DNA of 64,000 nucleotides from Bacillota bacterium (GTDB lineage: Bacteria; Bacillota; Clostridia; Lachnospirales; Lachnospiraceae), in the NCBI GenBank assembly GCA_023457255.1, contig JAEWMB010000039.1:1-64000 (forward strand), read 5' to 3'. The position numbers were made by a program, and so were the translations under genes. Of this stretch, positions 33,540-43,144 are shown piece after piece. Position 1 is the stretch's first letter; the number at the start of each line of letters is the position of its first letter. The notes below the pieces were generated by a model. That model made no database searches. It saw only the letters and a list, made by a program, of their open reading frames with translations, and had not been told where the DNA came from.

Positions 33540-36218
33540 TTATTTTTGAAAATGTGCCAGACGTTCCTCCACCTGAGCCATCATAGAAGTATACTTCGCA
33601 AGTTTCTCTCTTTCCTCTGCTAATTTTGCTTCCGGTGCTTTGTTTACAAAGTTTGGATTCGCAAGCATTCCATTGACACGCTTTAACTCAGCGGCCAAAC
33701 GATCTTTTTCTTTATTAAGGCGTTCAATTTCTTTTACGGTATCAACAAGGTCGGAAAATGGAATATAAATAGCTGCGGCTGCAGTAACAACAGAAACCGC
33801 ATCAGAATCAATGCCAGCCTTATCGCCCTGGATCATAATTTCACTTGCATAACCTAAGGTTGCAAAGAATACCTTACTGTTTGCAAAAATTTCTCTTATC
33901 TTTTCATTTTCAGAAACTACGATTACCTTCGCTTTTTTGCTTGGCGGAACATTCATTTCCGTACGGGCATTACGAATCGCTTTTACAGCCTCCTTAATAA
34001 TCTCAACCGCTTCGTCTTCCCTCGCAAAGTTAAACTCTTCTTTGTACTCCGGCCACTTGGAAATCATAATAGACTCATCCTCAGAGAGTTTTCCTTCCAT
34101 TTCCTTTAAAGTGCAAAAGATTTCTTCTGTAATAAATGGCATATAAGGATGAAGTAACTTAAGTGCAGAACTTAATACCGTTCTTAATGTATAGATTGCT
34201 GCAGTTTTTGTTTCCTTGGCATCCCCGTATAGTCTTGGTTTTACCATCTCAATGTACCAATCACAGAACTCTTCCCAGATGAAATCATAAACCTTCTGTG
34301 CAGCAATACCAAGCTCGAACTTTTCAAGATTTTCTGTTACATCCTTTACTAAGGTATTTACTTTAGAAATAATCCACTTATCTGCATCTGTTAACGTAGA
34401 CATATCCACAGATGTCACTTTAGAGTCCATACCGGCTTCTTCTATCTGCTGCATGTTCATCATAATGAAACGAGAAGCATTCCATACCTTATTAGCAAAG
34501 TTTCTTGCTGCTTCCACACGTTCCAGATAAAAACGCATGTCATTGCCAGGTGCATTTCCTGTAATTAACATAAACCGAAGTGCATCTGCACCATACTGTT
34601 CGATAATCTCTAACGGATCAATACCGTTTCCAAGCGATTTACTCATCTTTCTGCCTTGAGAGTCACGAACCAAACCATGGAATAAGACTGTCTTAAATGG
34701 CTTTTCGTTCATCTGCTCATAACCCGAGAAAATCATACGGATAACCCAGAAGAAGATAATATCGTAACCGGTTACTAAGACATCCGTTGGATAGAAGTAC
34801 TCTAAATCTTCTGTTCTATCCGGCCAGCCAAGAGTTGAAAATGGCCATAATGCGGAACTAAACCAAGTGTCCAAAGTATCTGGGTCCTGAGTAAAGTGCT
34901 CATGTCCACAGGCACAGGCAGTTGGAGCTGTCTTGGACACAACAACCTTACCACACTTATCACAGTAATAAGCTGGAATACGATGTCCCCACCATAACTG
35001 GCGGCTGATACACCAATCACGAATATTGTCAGTCCAGTTAAAGTATACTTTTTCCATACGCTCCGGAACTAACTCGATTTCTTTCTTCTTTACAGCCTCT
35101 ACTGCAGGCTTGATTAATTCGTCCATCTTAACAAACCATTGCTGCTTGATTAAAGGCTCTATAGTCGTATTACAACGATCATGGGTGCCAACATTATGAG
35201 AATAATCTTCTACCTTCACAAGTAAATCCATCTCATCTAATTCTTTTACAATTTGCTTTCTTGCTGCATAACGGTCCATTCCCTCAAACTTGCCACCATT
35301 TGCATTAATGGTTGCATCATCATTCATCATATTGATTTCCGGAAGGTTATGCCTCTTACCAACTTCAAAGTCATTCGGATCATGTGCCGGAGTAATCTTA
35401 ACAACACCTGTACCGAAATCTTTCTCAACATAGCTGTCTCCAATGATTGGAATCTCACGGTCAACAAAAGGAAGTTTTACTTTTTTACCAATGAGGTGCT
35501 TGTATCGCTCATCCTCCGGATGAACTGCAACTGCTGTATCCCCAAGCATAGTCTCAGGTCTGGTGGTTGCAAAACAAAGATACTCGTCTGTACCTACCAC
35601 CGGATATTTGATATGCCAGAAATGTCCTGCTTGATCTTCATACTCAACTTCTGCGTCAGAAATAGAGGTATGACAAACCGGACACCAGTTAATGATACGG
35701 GAACCTTTATAAATCATTCCCTTCTCATACATCTTTACGAATACTTCTTCTACTGCTTTGGAGCAGCCTTCATCCATCGTAAATCTTTCTCTGTCCCAGT
35801 CACAGGAGGAACCAAGTTTTTTCAACTGTCCGATGATATGTCCGCCGTATTCTTCTTTCCATTCCCATGCTCTCTTTAAGAAGCCTTCACGGCCAAGCTC
35901 GTCTTTCTCGATGCCTTCTTTCTTTAAAGCCTCAATAATCTTAACTTCTGTTGCAATGGAAGCATGGTCTGTACCTGGCTGCCAAAGTGCATTATAGCCC
36001 TGCATTCTCTTGAAACGAATCAAGATGTCCTGCATCGTATTATCCAGTGCATGACCCATGTGAAGCTGACCGGTAATGTTTGGTGGCGGAATCACAATCG
36101 TAAATGGTTTCTTTGTCTTATCAACTTCGGCATGGAAATACTTTTTCTCCAGCCATTTCTCATACAATCTGCCCTCTATGTCCTTAGGGTCATAGGTCTT
36201 TGCTAATTCTTTCTGCAT
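33540..36218 (-). CDS. valS: Valyl-tRNA synthetase
   Basis: 892-residue class I synthetase charging tRNA-Val. Signature PNITGQLHMGHAL, the zinc-like CXXC motifs (CPVCHTS; CDKCGKVVV), and KMSKSLGNG of the ATP site, followed by the anticodon-binding domain and a C-terminal coiled-coil arm (about 820-885). The start at 36218 is preceded by AGGAG. Controlled by a T-box leader upstream. Confidence 0.97.
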   Translation of the reverse strand: MQKELAKTYDPKDIEGRLYEKWLEKKYFHAEVDKTKKPFTIVIPPPNITGQLHMGHALDNTMQDILIRFKRMQGYNALWQPGTDHASIATEVKIIEALKKEGIEKDELGREGFLKRAWEWKEEYGGHIIGQLKKLGSSCDWDRERFTMDEGCSKAVEEVFVKMYEKGMIYKGSRIINWCPVCHTSISDAEVEYEDQAGHFWHIKYPVVGTDEYLCFATTRPETMLGDTAVAVHPEDERYKHLIGKKVKLPFVDREIPIIGDSYVEKDFGTGVVKITPAHDPNDFEVGKRHNLPEINMMNDDATINANGGKFEGMDRYAARKQIVKELDEMDLLVKVEDYSHNVGTHDRCNTTIEPLIKQQWFVKMDELIKPAVEAVKKKEIELVPERMEKVYFNWTDNIRDWCISRQLWWGHRIPAYYCDKCGKVVVSKTAPTACACGHEHFTQDPDTLDTWFSSALWPFSTLGWPDRTEDLEYFYPTDVLVTGYDIIFFWVIRMIFSGYEQMNEKPFKTVLFHGLVRDSQGRKMSKSLGNGIDPLEIIEQYGADALRFMLITGNAPGNDMRFYLERVEAARNFANKVWNASRFIMMNMQQIEEAGMDSKVTSVDMSTLTDADKWIISKVNTLVKDVTENLEKFELGIAAQKVYDFIWEEFCDWYIEMVKPRLYGDAKETKTAAIYTLRTVLSSALKLLHPYMPFITEEIFCTLKEMEGKLSEDESIMISKWPEYKEEFNFAREDEAVEIIKEAVKAIRNARTEMNVPPSKKAKVIVVSENEKIREIFANSKVFFATLGYASEIMIQGDKAGIDSDAVSVVTAAAAIYIPFSDLVDTVKEIERLNKEKDRLAAELKRVNGMLANPNFVNKAPEAKLAEEREKLAKYTSMMAQVEERLAHFQK

Positions 36219-36341
36219 AAGAAGCTCCTTTCCTATCTTAAGATAATTCCGATTAATTTTGTAGTCAAATAAATGAAACTTAAACTATTTAGCTTTTTAT
36301 AATGTGAAACCAGAAAGCATCATTTGGTGGATTTCTTGCAC

Positions 36342-36687
36342 AAAAAAAGGTCCTTCGCCGATAAGGACGAAGAACCGTGGTACCACCTTAATTTGTGAAC
36401 AAGAATTATTTCTTATCTTAATACCGATTACAGCAATAAGAATTCTTCCAATATTCACCTCTCTCGCATTTCTAATAAAAATGCTCGTCTGTAACGGGAC
36501 TTCCCGGCATTTCCTACACGCTACTAAAAGTTTCAGAAACACTGCTCCGGAGCTACCTTCGATAAGCACTACTTGAAACAATCTCACAGCCAATGGATTG
36601 TTCTCTCTGCCAAGGTTACTTATGTAATCCTCTCCATCACTACATTTGCCTTATGAAATTATGACAATTTCTTAGGAAATTTAACTA
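36342..36687 (-). promoter_or_regulatory. T-box leader of valS
   Basis: The conserved T-box sequence GGTGGTACCACGG lies at 36375-36387 (minus strand). A terminator follows at 36342-36376 (GGTTCTTCGTCC paired with GGCGAAGGACC, then seven Ts). The antitermination model uses uncharged tRNA-Val to stabilise the antiterminator. A GTA triplet at 36554-36556 is a possible Val specifier, but I cannot fold the specifier loop by eye. Promoter TTGACA (36717-36722), 17-base spacer, TATGAT (36694-36699) reads into it. Frames drawn through the leader are not genes. Confidence 0.9.
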
Positions 36688-36693
36688 TTTCTT

Positions 36694-36722
36694 ATCATAT
36701 GCAAACTTCTCCTAAATGTCAA
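36694..36722 (-). promoter_or_regulatory. Promoter of the valS T-box transcript
   Basis: On the minus strand TTGACA, 17 bases, TATGAT. It lies just past the stop of the preceding gene (36750). Confidence 0.75.
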
Positions 36723-36749
36723 GGCTTTTTCGGAATTCCAAGAAAATAA

Positions 36750-37115
36750 CTATTTTTTTGTAGGAATAATCTCTAACCAATAACCATCTGGGTCAACGAT
36801 AAAATATATATGCATATTCGGATTCTCATAAATCACACAGTTCATCTCTTTATGTTTCTTTAATGCAGCCTCATAATCATCCACAACAAATGCTAAATGG
36901 AATTCATTTTCACCCAAGTTATAAGCTTCTTTACGATCGTGCAGGCAGGTCAACTCCAGACTATGTGCAGTACTTCCGTCTCCCAGATAAACTAATGTAA
37001 AATCGTTTGATTCATGTCTGCGTATTTCCTTTAAGCCTAGCGCTTCTTCATAGAATGCTAATGATTTTTCCAAATCTAATACGTTAAAATTATTATGTGC
37101 AAATTTAAAGTTCAT
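36750..37115 (-). CDS. VOC/glyoxalase family protein
   Basis: 121 residues of the vicinal oxygen chelate fold: FKFAHNNFNVLDLEKSLAFYEEALGL, LELTCLHDRK, YDLGENEFHLAFVVDDYEAA and IYFIVDPDGYWLEIIPTKK. This is the lactoylglutathione-lyase-like pattern, with candidate metal ligands His7/Glu57-type and His76/Glu115-type. Substrate cannot be assigned; glyoxalase I is the default homology. Upstream gap 37116-37400 has no supported gene. Confidence 0.85.
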   Translation of the reverse strand: MNFKFAHNNFNVLDLEKSLAFYEEALGLKEIRRHESNDFTLVYLGDGSTAHSLELTCLHDRKEAYNLGENEFHLAFVVDDYEAALKKHKEMNCVIYENPNMHIYFIVDPDGYWLEIIPTKK

Positions 37116-37400
37116 AGTAATCTCCTTTTATTCTGATTATGTTATGGTGAGTTATCCTAGAAAGAATAAAACTATAAATTTTTGGAATCTTTTGAAATTC
37201 TCCAATTAAAATTTAAAATCAATTTTTGATAGTAATACTTACAAATTCAGTGCCGCTTCGATACTATAAATTTAGTTTTCAGTATATATTGAGATAGAAT
37301 GTGCTGCTGTTATCGTATCGTTTTTGTATTTAAACGCAATTAGAACACTTAGTGACTTATATCCTTTCTAAATAAAAAATCTATATCAAGCATAATAACT

Positions 37401-38123
37401 TTACCAACACTCAAACACTTGTCCTGGTTCCACCACATCAAAAATCCTATCTCTGTAATCTTTTGAAACATCCATTTCTTTTAGTTTTCTAATAACCTCT
37501 GGTTTTTCCCAGTAATGCATCGGAAATGCATTCTTAACTTCTGCTTCCTTCATGACATGGTCAAATCCAAGATAAAATCTTTCCTCTTGCCTTCCGTCCA
37601 GTGGCATAAATGCAAGATCAATATGACGTCCCTTCAGTTTTTTTATTTCTGCCAAGAAACGGTTTGCCATATCCTGATATTCTTCTTTGGTTTCTCCTTT
37701 CCAGGTCCACCAATTTAAATCCCCGGCAAAGTAAATCGTCTTGCCAAACAAGGTTATAACGAAAGCTACCCCTTCATCGGTAGACGTTAAGGTTTCCACC
37801 TTTAATTCCTTCGATATCTGATAAGTTTCATTCTTATGCATATATTGTATCTTATTTCGTGCTTCTACTGGGACTTGAGTTTGTTCCATATAGTTCGCAT
37901 TCATCTTGATATCACTGGATAATAAAAATGAAATATTCTTATAATCCTTAGCAAGTTCAAATATCTTTTTACTGAAATGATCTGCATGCTTATGACTGGA
38001 AAAAATATAAATCTTCTTCTCACTATCAAACTGAGGTAATTCCCCTTTAAAATAGTCAAAAATTAATACAACATCTTGTTCTTCCACAGTAAAGCAACTG
38101 TGATAAATATAGGTTACTTTCAT
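37401..38123 (-). CDS. MBL-fold metallo-hydrolase
   Basis: 240 residues with the metallo-beta-lactamase motif SSHKHADHF (HxHxDH), GDLNWW and a C-terminal FPMHYWEKPEV. Similar to small single-domain UlaG-like hydrolases of unknown substrate. Start at ATG 38123, preceded by GGAG; the frame is open to 38162. Confidence 0.85.
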   Translation of the reverse strand: MKVTYIYHSCFTVEEQDVVLIFDYFKGELPQFDSEKKIYIFSSHKHADHFSKKIFELAKDYKNISFLLSSDIKMNANYMEQTQVPVEARNKIQYMHKNETYQISKELKVETLTSTDEGVAFVITLFGKTIYFAGDLNWWTWKGETKEEYQDMANRFLAEIKKLKGRHIDLAFMPLDGRQEERFYLGFDHVMKEAEVKNAFPMHYWEKPEVIRKLKEMDVSKDYRDRIFDVVEPGQVFECW

Positions 38124-38302
38124 ATATAGCTCCAATCTGTGGGTAATAGTGCTTTTTATCATACTAAGTACCCCAGTTCTAAATCATTTTGTACTTTTTT
38201 TAATTACCATTACAGCTAATGTTCCTACTTGTTATAATACTTTAGCCTATTGTAAATTCCATATTGTGTTATTTTTCCTGTGCATGCTTACTTGGTTGAT
38301 TA

Positions 38303-38824
38303 CTATAAACCCCAATTAACATTAATAATATTCTCATTTAACTCAATTTCCGTTCTATAATTCTCCGAGCTTTTATCATTATATTCTACCTTCGCAATCG
38401 CATGACCTGAAAGCCCCCCTTCTTCATTAGAAAATAATTCAACTTCACATTCACTGTTTGATATATACCATTCATTCGCATTTATATAATTAAAATTAAA
38501 AGAGATATCCTTGTTAAAACCATTTAAACGTTCTTGTGAAAGATATAATTGAAATTGGTATAGCCCATGCTTTCCTCCTGGAGTTTTGTAAACTCCATTT
38601 TCTGAAGCAACTTCACATTTTTCGTTATTATAAAAACAACTTGCATCTATATTTTCAAGAGAAACTTCTTTACCATTTAAATTAACTTTTAATTTAAGAG
38701 TAATGCGGTCACCCGAATAAAAATAACTCTGTACTCTTGGGTTTTTAATAATAAAATAAGCGACTCCTATTAACATTATAACCAATATAATAATCATAAT
38801 TTTATTTCCCTTTTTAATTTTCAT
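38303..38824 (-). CDS. Membrane-anchored extracellular protein, family unknown
   Basis: 173 residues: short basic tail, one transmembrane helix (IMIIILVIMLIGVAYFII) and an extracellular beta-rich part. It lacks recognisable enzyme motifs. The AGGAAGGTG before the ATG supports expression. Surrounding DNA is AT-rich with a decayed gene just below it. Confidence 0.65.
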   Translation of the reverse strand: MKIKKGNKIMIIILVIMLIGVAYFIIKNPRVQSYFYSGDRITLKLKVNLNGKEVSLENIDASCFYNNEKCEVASENGVYKTPGGKHGLYQFQLYLSQERLNGFNKDISFNFNYINANEWYISNSECEVELFSNEEGGLSGHAIAKVEYNDKSSENYRTEIELNENIINVNWGL

Positions 38825-38987
38825 ATTAAATCACCTTCCTTTAATATTTATAGAATTATTTTATAATATTAATTACCATAAATCAATTGCATACGAAAAT
38901 ACAATGGGTGCAATAATTTTCTTCATATAATTCTATAAAGTTAATTTGCCTAATTAATCTAAATGTAATTTCAGTATCATTATATAT

Positions 38988-39235
38988 TTAGTTTAAGTAG
39001 CTAAACTTCCATGATGTACCTAATTCAGTATATTTATATGTAATTCCTTTAGCAGAAATTTTCACCCATTGCCCATTCGTCTTATCATCCAAATCAGGGT
39101 TTTTGTTTAACAACCAATTATAATTTACTGCACTATCTTTAGCAGCAACTACAGCACATGCTCCCTTTTAGAAAGATTATATGCCACTGAACTTGTGCCA
39201 CCAGTCCTACCATCACAAGATAAAATAGTACCCAT
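38988..39235 (-). pseudogene. Decayed gene remnant
   Basis: In the minus direction MGTILSCDGRTGGTSSVAYN runs to a frameshift, after which the continuous reading KGACAVVAAKDSAVNYNWLL and DDKTNGQWVKISAKGITYKYTELGTSWKFSYLN* follows. A TAG in the same frame lies just upstream. Two lesions in 300 bases make a decayed gene the best explanation; the family is not recognised. Confidence 0.5.
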
Positions 39236-39284
39236 ATATGCTAAATCATTAAACTAGCAAGTCATTTTATCCTTAAAAATATAT

Positions 39285-39331
39285 AGAATTAAAAGGTAAA
39301 CTAGCAAGAATTCCTGCCAGCTACCTTTTAA
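39285..39331 (-). terminator. Terminator after splB
   Basis: TTAAAAGGTA and TACCTTTTAA pair over 10 bp, and minus-strand TTCTATATATTTTT follows. An AAACTAGCAAG direct repeat lies within and just left of it. Confidence 0.6.
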
Positions 39332-39348
39332 CCCTATCTCTGCATTAT

Positions 39349-40371
39349 TTATATAATGTATAATATTCTACTCTCTGGTATTTTCCTTTTTATTTCTTCT
39401 GTAAAAAAAAACTCCATGTCTCTCAATTCTTCTTTGGAGTATTTGTATTTCCCATATCCAAACTGTCCATACTGATAAACTCTATTTTCTTCTAGCATAG
39501 GTAGCGTAGTTTCCGGGAATACCTCAAGTATTCTTTCTTTTGCTCTTAAGGTGTAACGATGAGAAATTACTTCAAAGGTCAACAACGAGTTTAAATTCAA
39601 CGGGAGACGTTCCTTTAAATGATCAATTAGCTCCGAATACTCTTCCTTCCAATTCTCATACATAAAAACCGGGGCAACTAAAAATCCAACCGGATAGCCA
39701 CTACTTGCTACTTTTGCAGCTGCTTCAATACGATGGATTGCCTTTGGAGTGTGATGCTCGTATTCTCGAATCACCCTCTCTGTATTAATACTAAATCGAA
39801 TCTCCGTATGCCCATTATGCTCTAAATTAAGTAAGGATTCCACATCAGTATACTTGCTGGCAAAACGAAATCTAGTAAGCTCGTGATTACCAAAGAAGGT
39901 GATACATTTCGCCAGTGCATTGGTATAGGTTTCTACTGGAACTGGGTCTGATGTTGCGGATCCTTCAAAAATTGTTATTTTGGGTTCTCGTTCTTTTGTG
40001 TATTTCATCGTTTGATCTAAAATTTCTTCAATATTGACATGTACTCTAACAAACGGTCTATCTCCTAGCTGTGTATTTAAATAGCAATATTCACATTGTC
40101 CCATACATCCACTAACAATCGGTATTTGATAATGCGCTGAGGGTTTGCAGGTTTGAAACTTTAAACTTTTCTTAACACCTACAACCAAAGTTTTTTTTCC
40201 TGCACGGTATTTCTCATATAATCCATCACCAGGTATATGCATATTAATACGATTACCTGCTACTTCATAAAGCTCTATCTTTGAATTTGTTAAAAATCTT
40301 TGATAAAGTTGTTGTCCCAAAGGATATTGCAAAGCTTCTACTTCAAAAACCACTCGATCAGGTTGAAACAT
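39349..40371 (-). CDS. splB: Spore photoproduct lyase
   Basis: 340-residue radical SAM enzyme that reverses the thymine dimer 'spore photoproduct' on germination. Radical SAM cysteines Cys89, Cys93 and Cys96 in SGCMGQCEYCYL. FEGSATSDPVPVETY and FRFASKYTDVESLL are family hallmarks. Length agrees with the SplB family. Not linked to a splA gene here. It supports the spore-forming assignment. Confidence 0.95.
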   Translation of the reverse strand: MFQPDRVVFEVEALQYPLGQQLYQRFLTNSKIELYEVAGNRINMHIPGDGLYEKYRAGKKTLVVGVKKSLKFQTCKPSAHYQIPIVSGCMGQCEYCYLNTQLGDRPFVRVHVNIEEILDQTMKYTKEREPKITIFEGSATSDPVPVETYTNALAKCITFFGNHELTRFRFASKYTDVESLLNLEHNGHTEIRFSINTERVIREYEHHTPKAIHRIEAAAKVASSGYPVGFLVAPVFMYENWKEEYSELIDHLKERLPLNLNSLLTFEVISHRYTLRAKERILEVFPETTLPMLEENRVYQYGQFGYGKYKYSKEELRDMEFFFTEEIKRKIPESRILYII

Positions 40372-40690
40372 GTTATGACTACCTACCTAATATCATTTAT
40401 ATAAATTATAATAACTGTAATTTAGTATTCGAGTTTTTTTGTATACTATTCATTCTGTCAAAAATAGACCTTATTTTAATCGTTCTCTATTATATGGATA
40501 ACTCAGATATTATTGAAATAGCACAATAATGGTGTGAATAAATCTAGAGAAGCCCTTCCTTCCTGGTATTATGATTTAAAAGCAAATCAAACAACCAAGA
40601 AAGAAGACCTCTCAAATAAACACTGAACATAAAATAATATTATGATATTCTCCCCTTAATTAAATTCATCTCTAAGAGCTCTGGAGATTC
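40372..40690. other. Gap without a supported gene
   Basis: AT-rich, with an imperfect inverted repeat near 40550-40612 (CTTCCTTCCTGG and CCAAGAAAGAAG). I see no intact gene. Confidence 0.5.
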
Positions 40691-40739
40691 ACACCGTGCC
40701 GACAACTCAACAAAACCTTTGCCTTCTGGCTAGTATGTA

Positions 40740-41000
40740 AGGCATGCATAGAAAATTCAGCTTCCTATCTAGGATTTCATCCCTCCTATGTATCACGGTT
40801 GTTCTCTGAACGAATTCATTATCCCTTAACCCATTATGTAATGGATTGAGAATCAGCTATGCAAAACATTTATTACAAAATACAGAAAAAAGTATTACTA
40901 AGATAGCATACGAATGCGGATTTGCAACACAGCATACCTTTAATCGCGTATTTCTGAAACCGGTATTTTCTCCCCACAAGAATTTCAAAAATCGTTTTTG
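40740..41000 (+). pseudogene. Remnant of an AraC-family regulator
   Basis: The C-terminal AraC helix-turn-helix pair is recognisable in two frames: SASYLGFHPSYVSRLFSERI and PLTHYVM up to a stop at about 40850, then frame-shifted RISYAKHLLQNTEKSITKIA followed by YECGFATQHTFNRVFLK. Only the DNA-binding end remains, with one frameshift. It runs into the peroxiredoxin's open frame. Confidence 0.7.
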
Positions 41001-41061
41001 TAACGGGTTACATCATTTCGCATATCATATTACTGATAAGCTATTCTTTGGAGGCATTTCC

Positions 41062-41709
41062 TTGGAAATTAATCATCTCAGTATCGGTATGACTGCTCCT
41101 GATTTTACGGCTGTAACGACCTTTGGGCCGATGAAAATGTCTGATTACAGAGGACGTTGGGTTATTTTATTTTCACATCCTGGCGATTTTACACCGGTAT
41201 GTACATCTGAATTTCTTGCATTTGCACAGAATGCCCCGACATTCGATAAACTTAATGCCAGTCTGATTGGGCTAAGTATTGACAGTAACCCTTCCCATCT
41301 TGCTTGGGTGAATGACATTTACCTAACGACCGGAGTGCAGATTCCATTCCCTGTCATAGCAGACCGCTCCGGCGATATCGCTCGTTTATACGGTATGCTC
41401 GCTCCGGATGTAAGCACCACTGCAACTGTTCGTAACGTATATTTTATCGATCCGAACCAAATTGTCCGTGCTATCTTAATCTACCCTCTTACCAACGGTC
41501 GCTGTATTGCCGAAATAATCCGTCTATTACAAGCAATGCAGACAACGGACGAATTCAATGTCATAACACCCTCCTGCTGGCAGCCTGGGGATCCGGTCAT
41601 GGTTCCTGCTCCCGGCACTTATGAACAATTGGTAGAGAGAGAAAACAATCCGGCAGGAGAAGGGTTGGAATGTAAGGATTGGTACTGGTGTTTTAAAAAT
41701 ATAGGATAA
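41062..41709 (+). CDS. 1-Cys (Prx6-like) peroxiredoxin
   Basis: 215 residues starting at TTG 41062 with GGAGG seven bases before. The frame reads back to 40846 only because it passes through the dead AraC gene. Thioredoxin fold with peroxidatic Cys47 in GDFTPVCTSEF; the family's Arg is near RSGDIARLYGM. Prx6-type proteins reduce peroxides. Two further Cys near the C terminus (ECKDWYWC) may act in recycling. Confidence 0.88.
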   Translation: MEINHLSIGMTAPDFTAVTTFGPMKMSDYRGRWVILFSHPGDFTPVCTSEFLAFAQNAPTFDKLNASLIGLSIDSNPSHLAWVNDIYLTTGVQIPFPVIADRSGDIARLYGMLAPDVSTTATVRNVYFIDPNQIVRAILIYPLTNGRCIAEIIRLLQAMQTTDEFNVITPSCWQPGDPVMVPAPGTYEQLVERENNPAGEGLECKDWYWCFKNIG

Positions 41710-41779
41710 GAACTTATTTCTGTTAAATATCTTATATCCTTTTCGTACATTCATATCAAGTTGCTTTAGCTATTCTAGA

Positions 41780-41819
41780 ACCCAGTAGAATCTCCCCTTA
41801 TTGGAGTATTCTACTGGGT
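41780..41819. terminator. Bidirectional terminator between convergent genes
   Basis: ACCCAGTAGAAT and ATTCTACTGGGT pair over 12 bp, extended by CTCC/GGAG inside. It lies between the peroxiredoxin (plus) and the coiled-coil gene (minus). Confidence 0.7.
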
Positions 41820-41843
41820 ATTATTGCACCATAAACTGATTTT

Positions 41844-43130
41844 CTACGCCAAATCACTGTCATATTCCGGATTTCTTGTTCGTATACCCTCAAGAGAATT
41901 ACGTACTAAATCCAGTTGTTTTGCACATAACTCAATACGTTCGCGAAGCTTTTGCCTGCGGGCATTGAGACGGTGGCGTACCTCAACCATTTCCTTCTTA
42001 TCAAGTAAAGCTTCTGCCTGATAGCCCCACACTTCAGCATCGTTAATTCCATGTTTTCTAAGTTCTTTCACTAATTCTTCCTGATAATAACCTAATAATT
42101 CCGTATTTTGCTCTAACCGCTCTATTTCCTCTCGTTCTTTTAAAAACAATTGATACCTAGCCATAAGGTCCTGATATCCGGTCGTATGATATTTCTCATA
42201 AGAATAATCAAGCATAGCAGTACAATTTACATACTTTAGCTTTACCTTATTTATTAGAGCAACCGCACGATTTAGCTTAAGTTCTGCCATCTTTTGCTTA
42301 TAGCAGCATCTTCTTGAATCATAGATAATATATGCTACTAAAAATACTCCGAGAAAACCAGTCATTAATATTGGTAATGTCAAATCAGCCCTGACTGCAT
42401 TATCTAGTAAAAACAATCCGGCAAATAGTATAAGAACGATAACAAATCCCCCAACCGCCAATTGTTTTAAAAACTTTATTTTTGATAACGCCTGCTCTCT
42501 ATCATAGCTTAAAACACCTTTTTCTCCCTCAAGCTGACGTAAATCTTCTTTAATTAGCTGCTGATATTTTTCCTGCTCCTTTAGTCTTGGAAGCTCCCTC
42601 TTAATGTCTTCTTCCAACCGGTTCATCTCGGCAAACTGAGCTTCTGATAGCCTACGTTCAATATTTAGAAACTTTTTTCTCTCTTTCTCAAAGTTCACGA
42701 TTTTATTTGCAGCATCCAAATACGGCCTTTTTTTCCCATCCGGAATTTGCTCGATTTTTTGAATATCAGAAAGATAGGAGGTCACTGCTTCATATTCCTG
42801 TTTTGTTTCTTCTAATTGAGCAGTCAACTCAAGTATTTGACTTTTATGTTCCTTAATCACATTCCCTATGTCTTCTTTTCGTTCACCTTGATATGGATCT
42901 TGGACATTGATTTCTAGTATTTGCTTGTTCTTCTTGTTTTTTGCCTCTTCTTTTTTTCTTTTTCTCTTCTCTTTTAAAGAAAGCTTTTCCCCTTCTGATA
43001 AAAATGAAGATGTGGCCATGGGGGCACCGGAATATCTTTTTAGTGCCTCTTCCACAGATATATGAACAAAATCATTACTTTCTGTCCGCTCGTTTTCTAT
43101 ATTCTTCTTTCGAGATGAAAATAAACCCAT
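41844..43130 (-). CDS. Coiled-coil membrane protein (fourth gene of the 41.8-48.8 kb operon)
   Basis: 428 residues. Basic N terminus with a Lys/Arg-rich coiled coil, strong heptads at about 88-210 (HKSQILELTAQLEETKQEYEAV; RLSEAQFAEMNRLEEDIKRELP), two transmembrane helices (FLKQLAVGGFVIVLILFAGLFLL and LPILMTGFLGVFLVAYIIY), then a second coiled coil (about 300-410). No enzyme motif. Spacing to its neighbour is 14 bases. It could tether the complex made by the other three proteins to the membrane. Unrecognised family. Confidence 0.8.
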   Translation of the reverse strand: MGLFSSRKKNIENERTESNDFVHISVEEALKRYSGAPMATSSFLSEGEKLSLKEKRKRKKEEAKNKKNKQILEINVQDPYQGERKEDIGNVIKEHKSQILELTAQLEETKQEYEAVTSYLSDIQKIEQIPDGKKRPYLDAANKIVNFEKERKKFLNIERRLSEAQFAEMNRLEEDIKRELPRLKEQEKYQQLIKEDLRQLEGEKGVLSYDREQALSKIKFLKQLAVGGFVIVLILFAGLFLLDNAVRADLTLPILMTGFLGVFLVAYIIYDSRRCCYKQKMAELKLNRAVALINKVKLKYVNCTAMLDYSYEKYHTTGYQDLMARYQLFLKEREEIERLEQNTELLGYYQEELVKELRKHGINDAEVWGYQAEALLDKKEMVEVRHRLNARRQKLRERIELCAKQLDLVRNSLEGIRTRNPEYDSDLA

Positions 43131-43144
43131 ATCAATCCTCTTTT

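Noticed and set aside
35253..35879. 208-residue plus-strand frame in valS
   Set aside because: Antisense of valS, which is complete and has all motifs.
36297..36593. Open frames on both strands across the valS leader
   Set aside because: The region is a T-box with terminator; the frames follow from its structure and have no ribosome sites or family matches.
40846..41061. Peroxiredoxin with an N-terminal DNA-binding fusion
   Set aside because: The extension is the decayed AraC C terminus; the ribosome site and family N terminus are at 41062.
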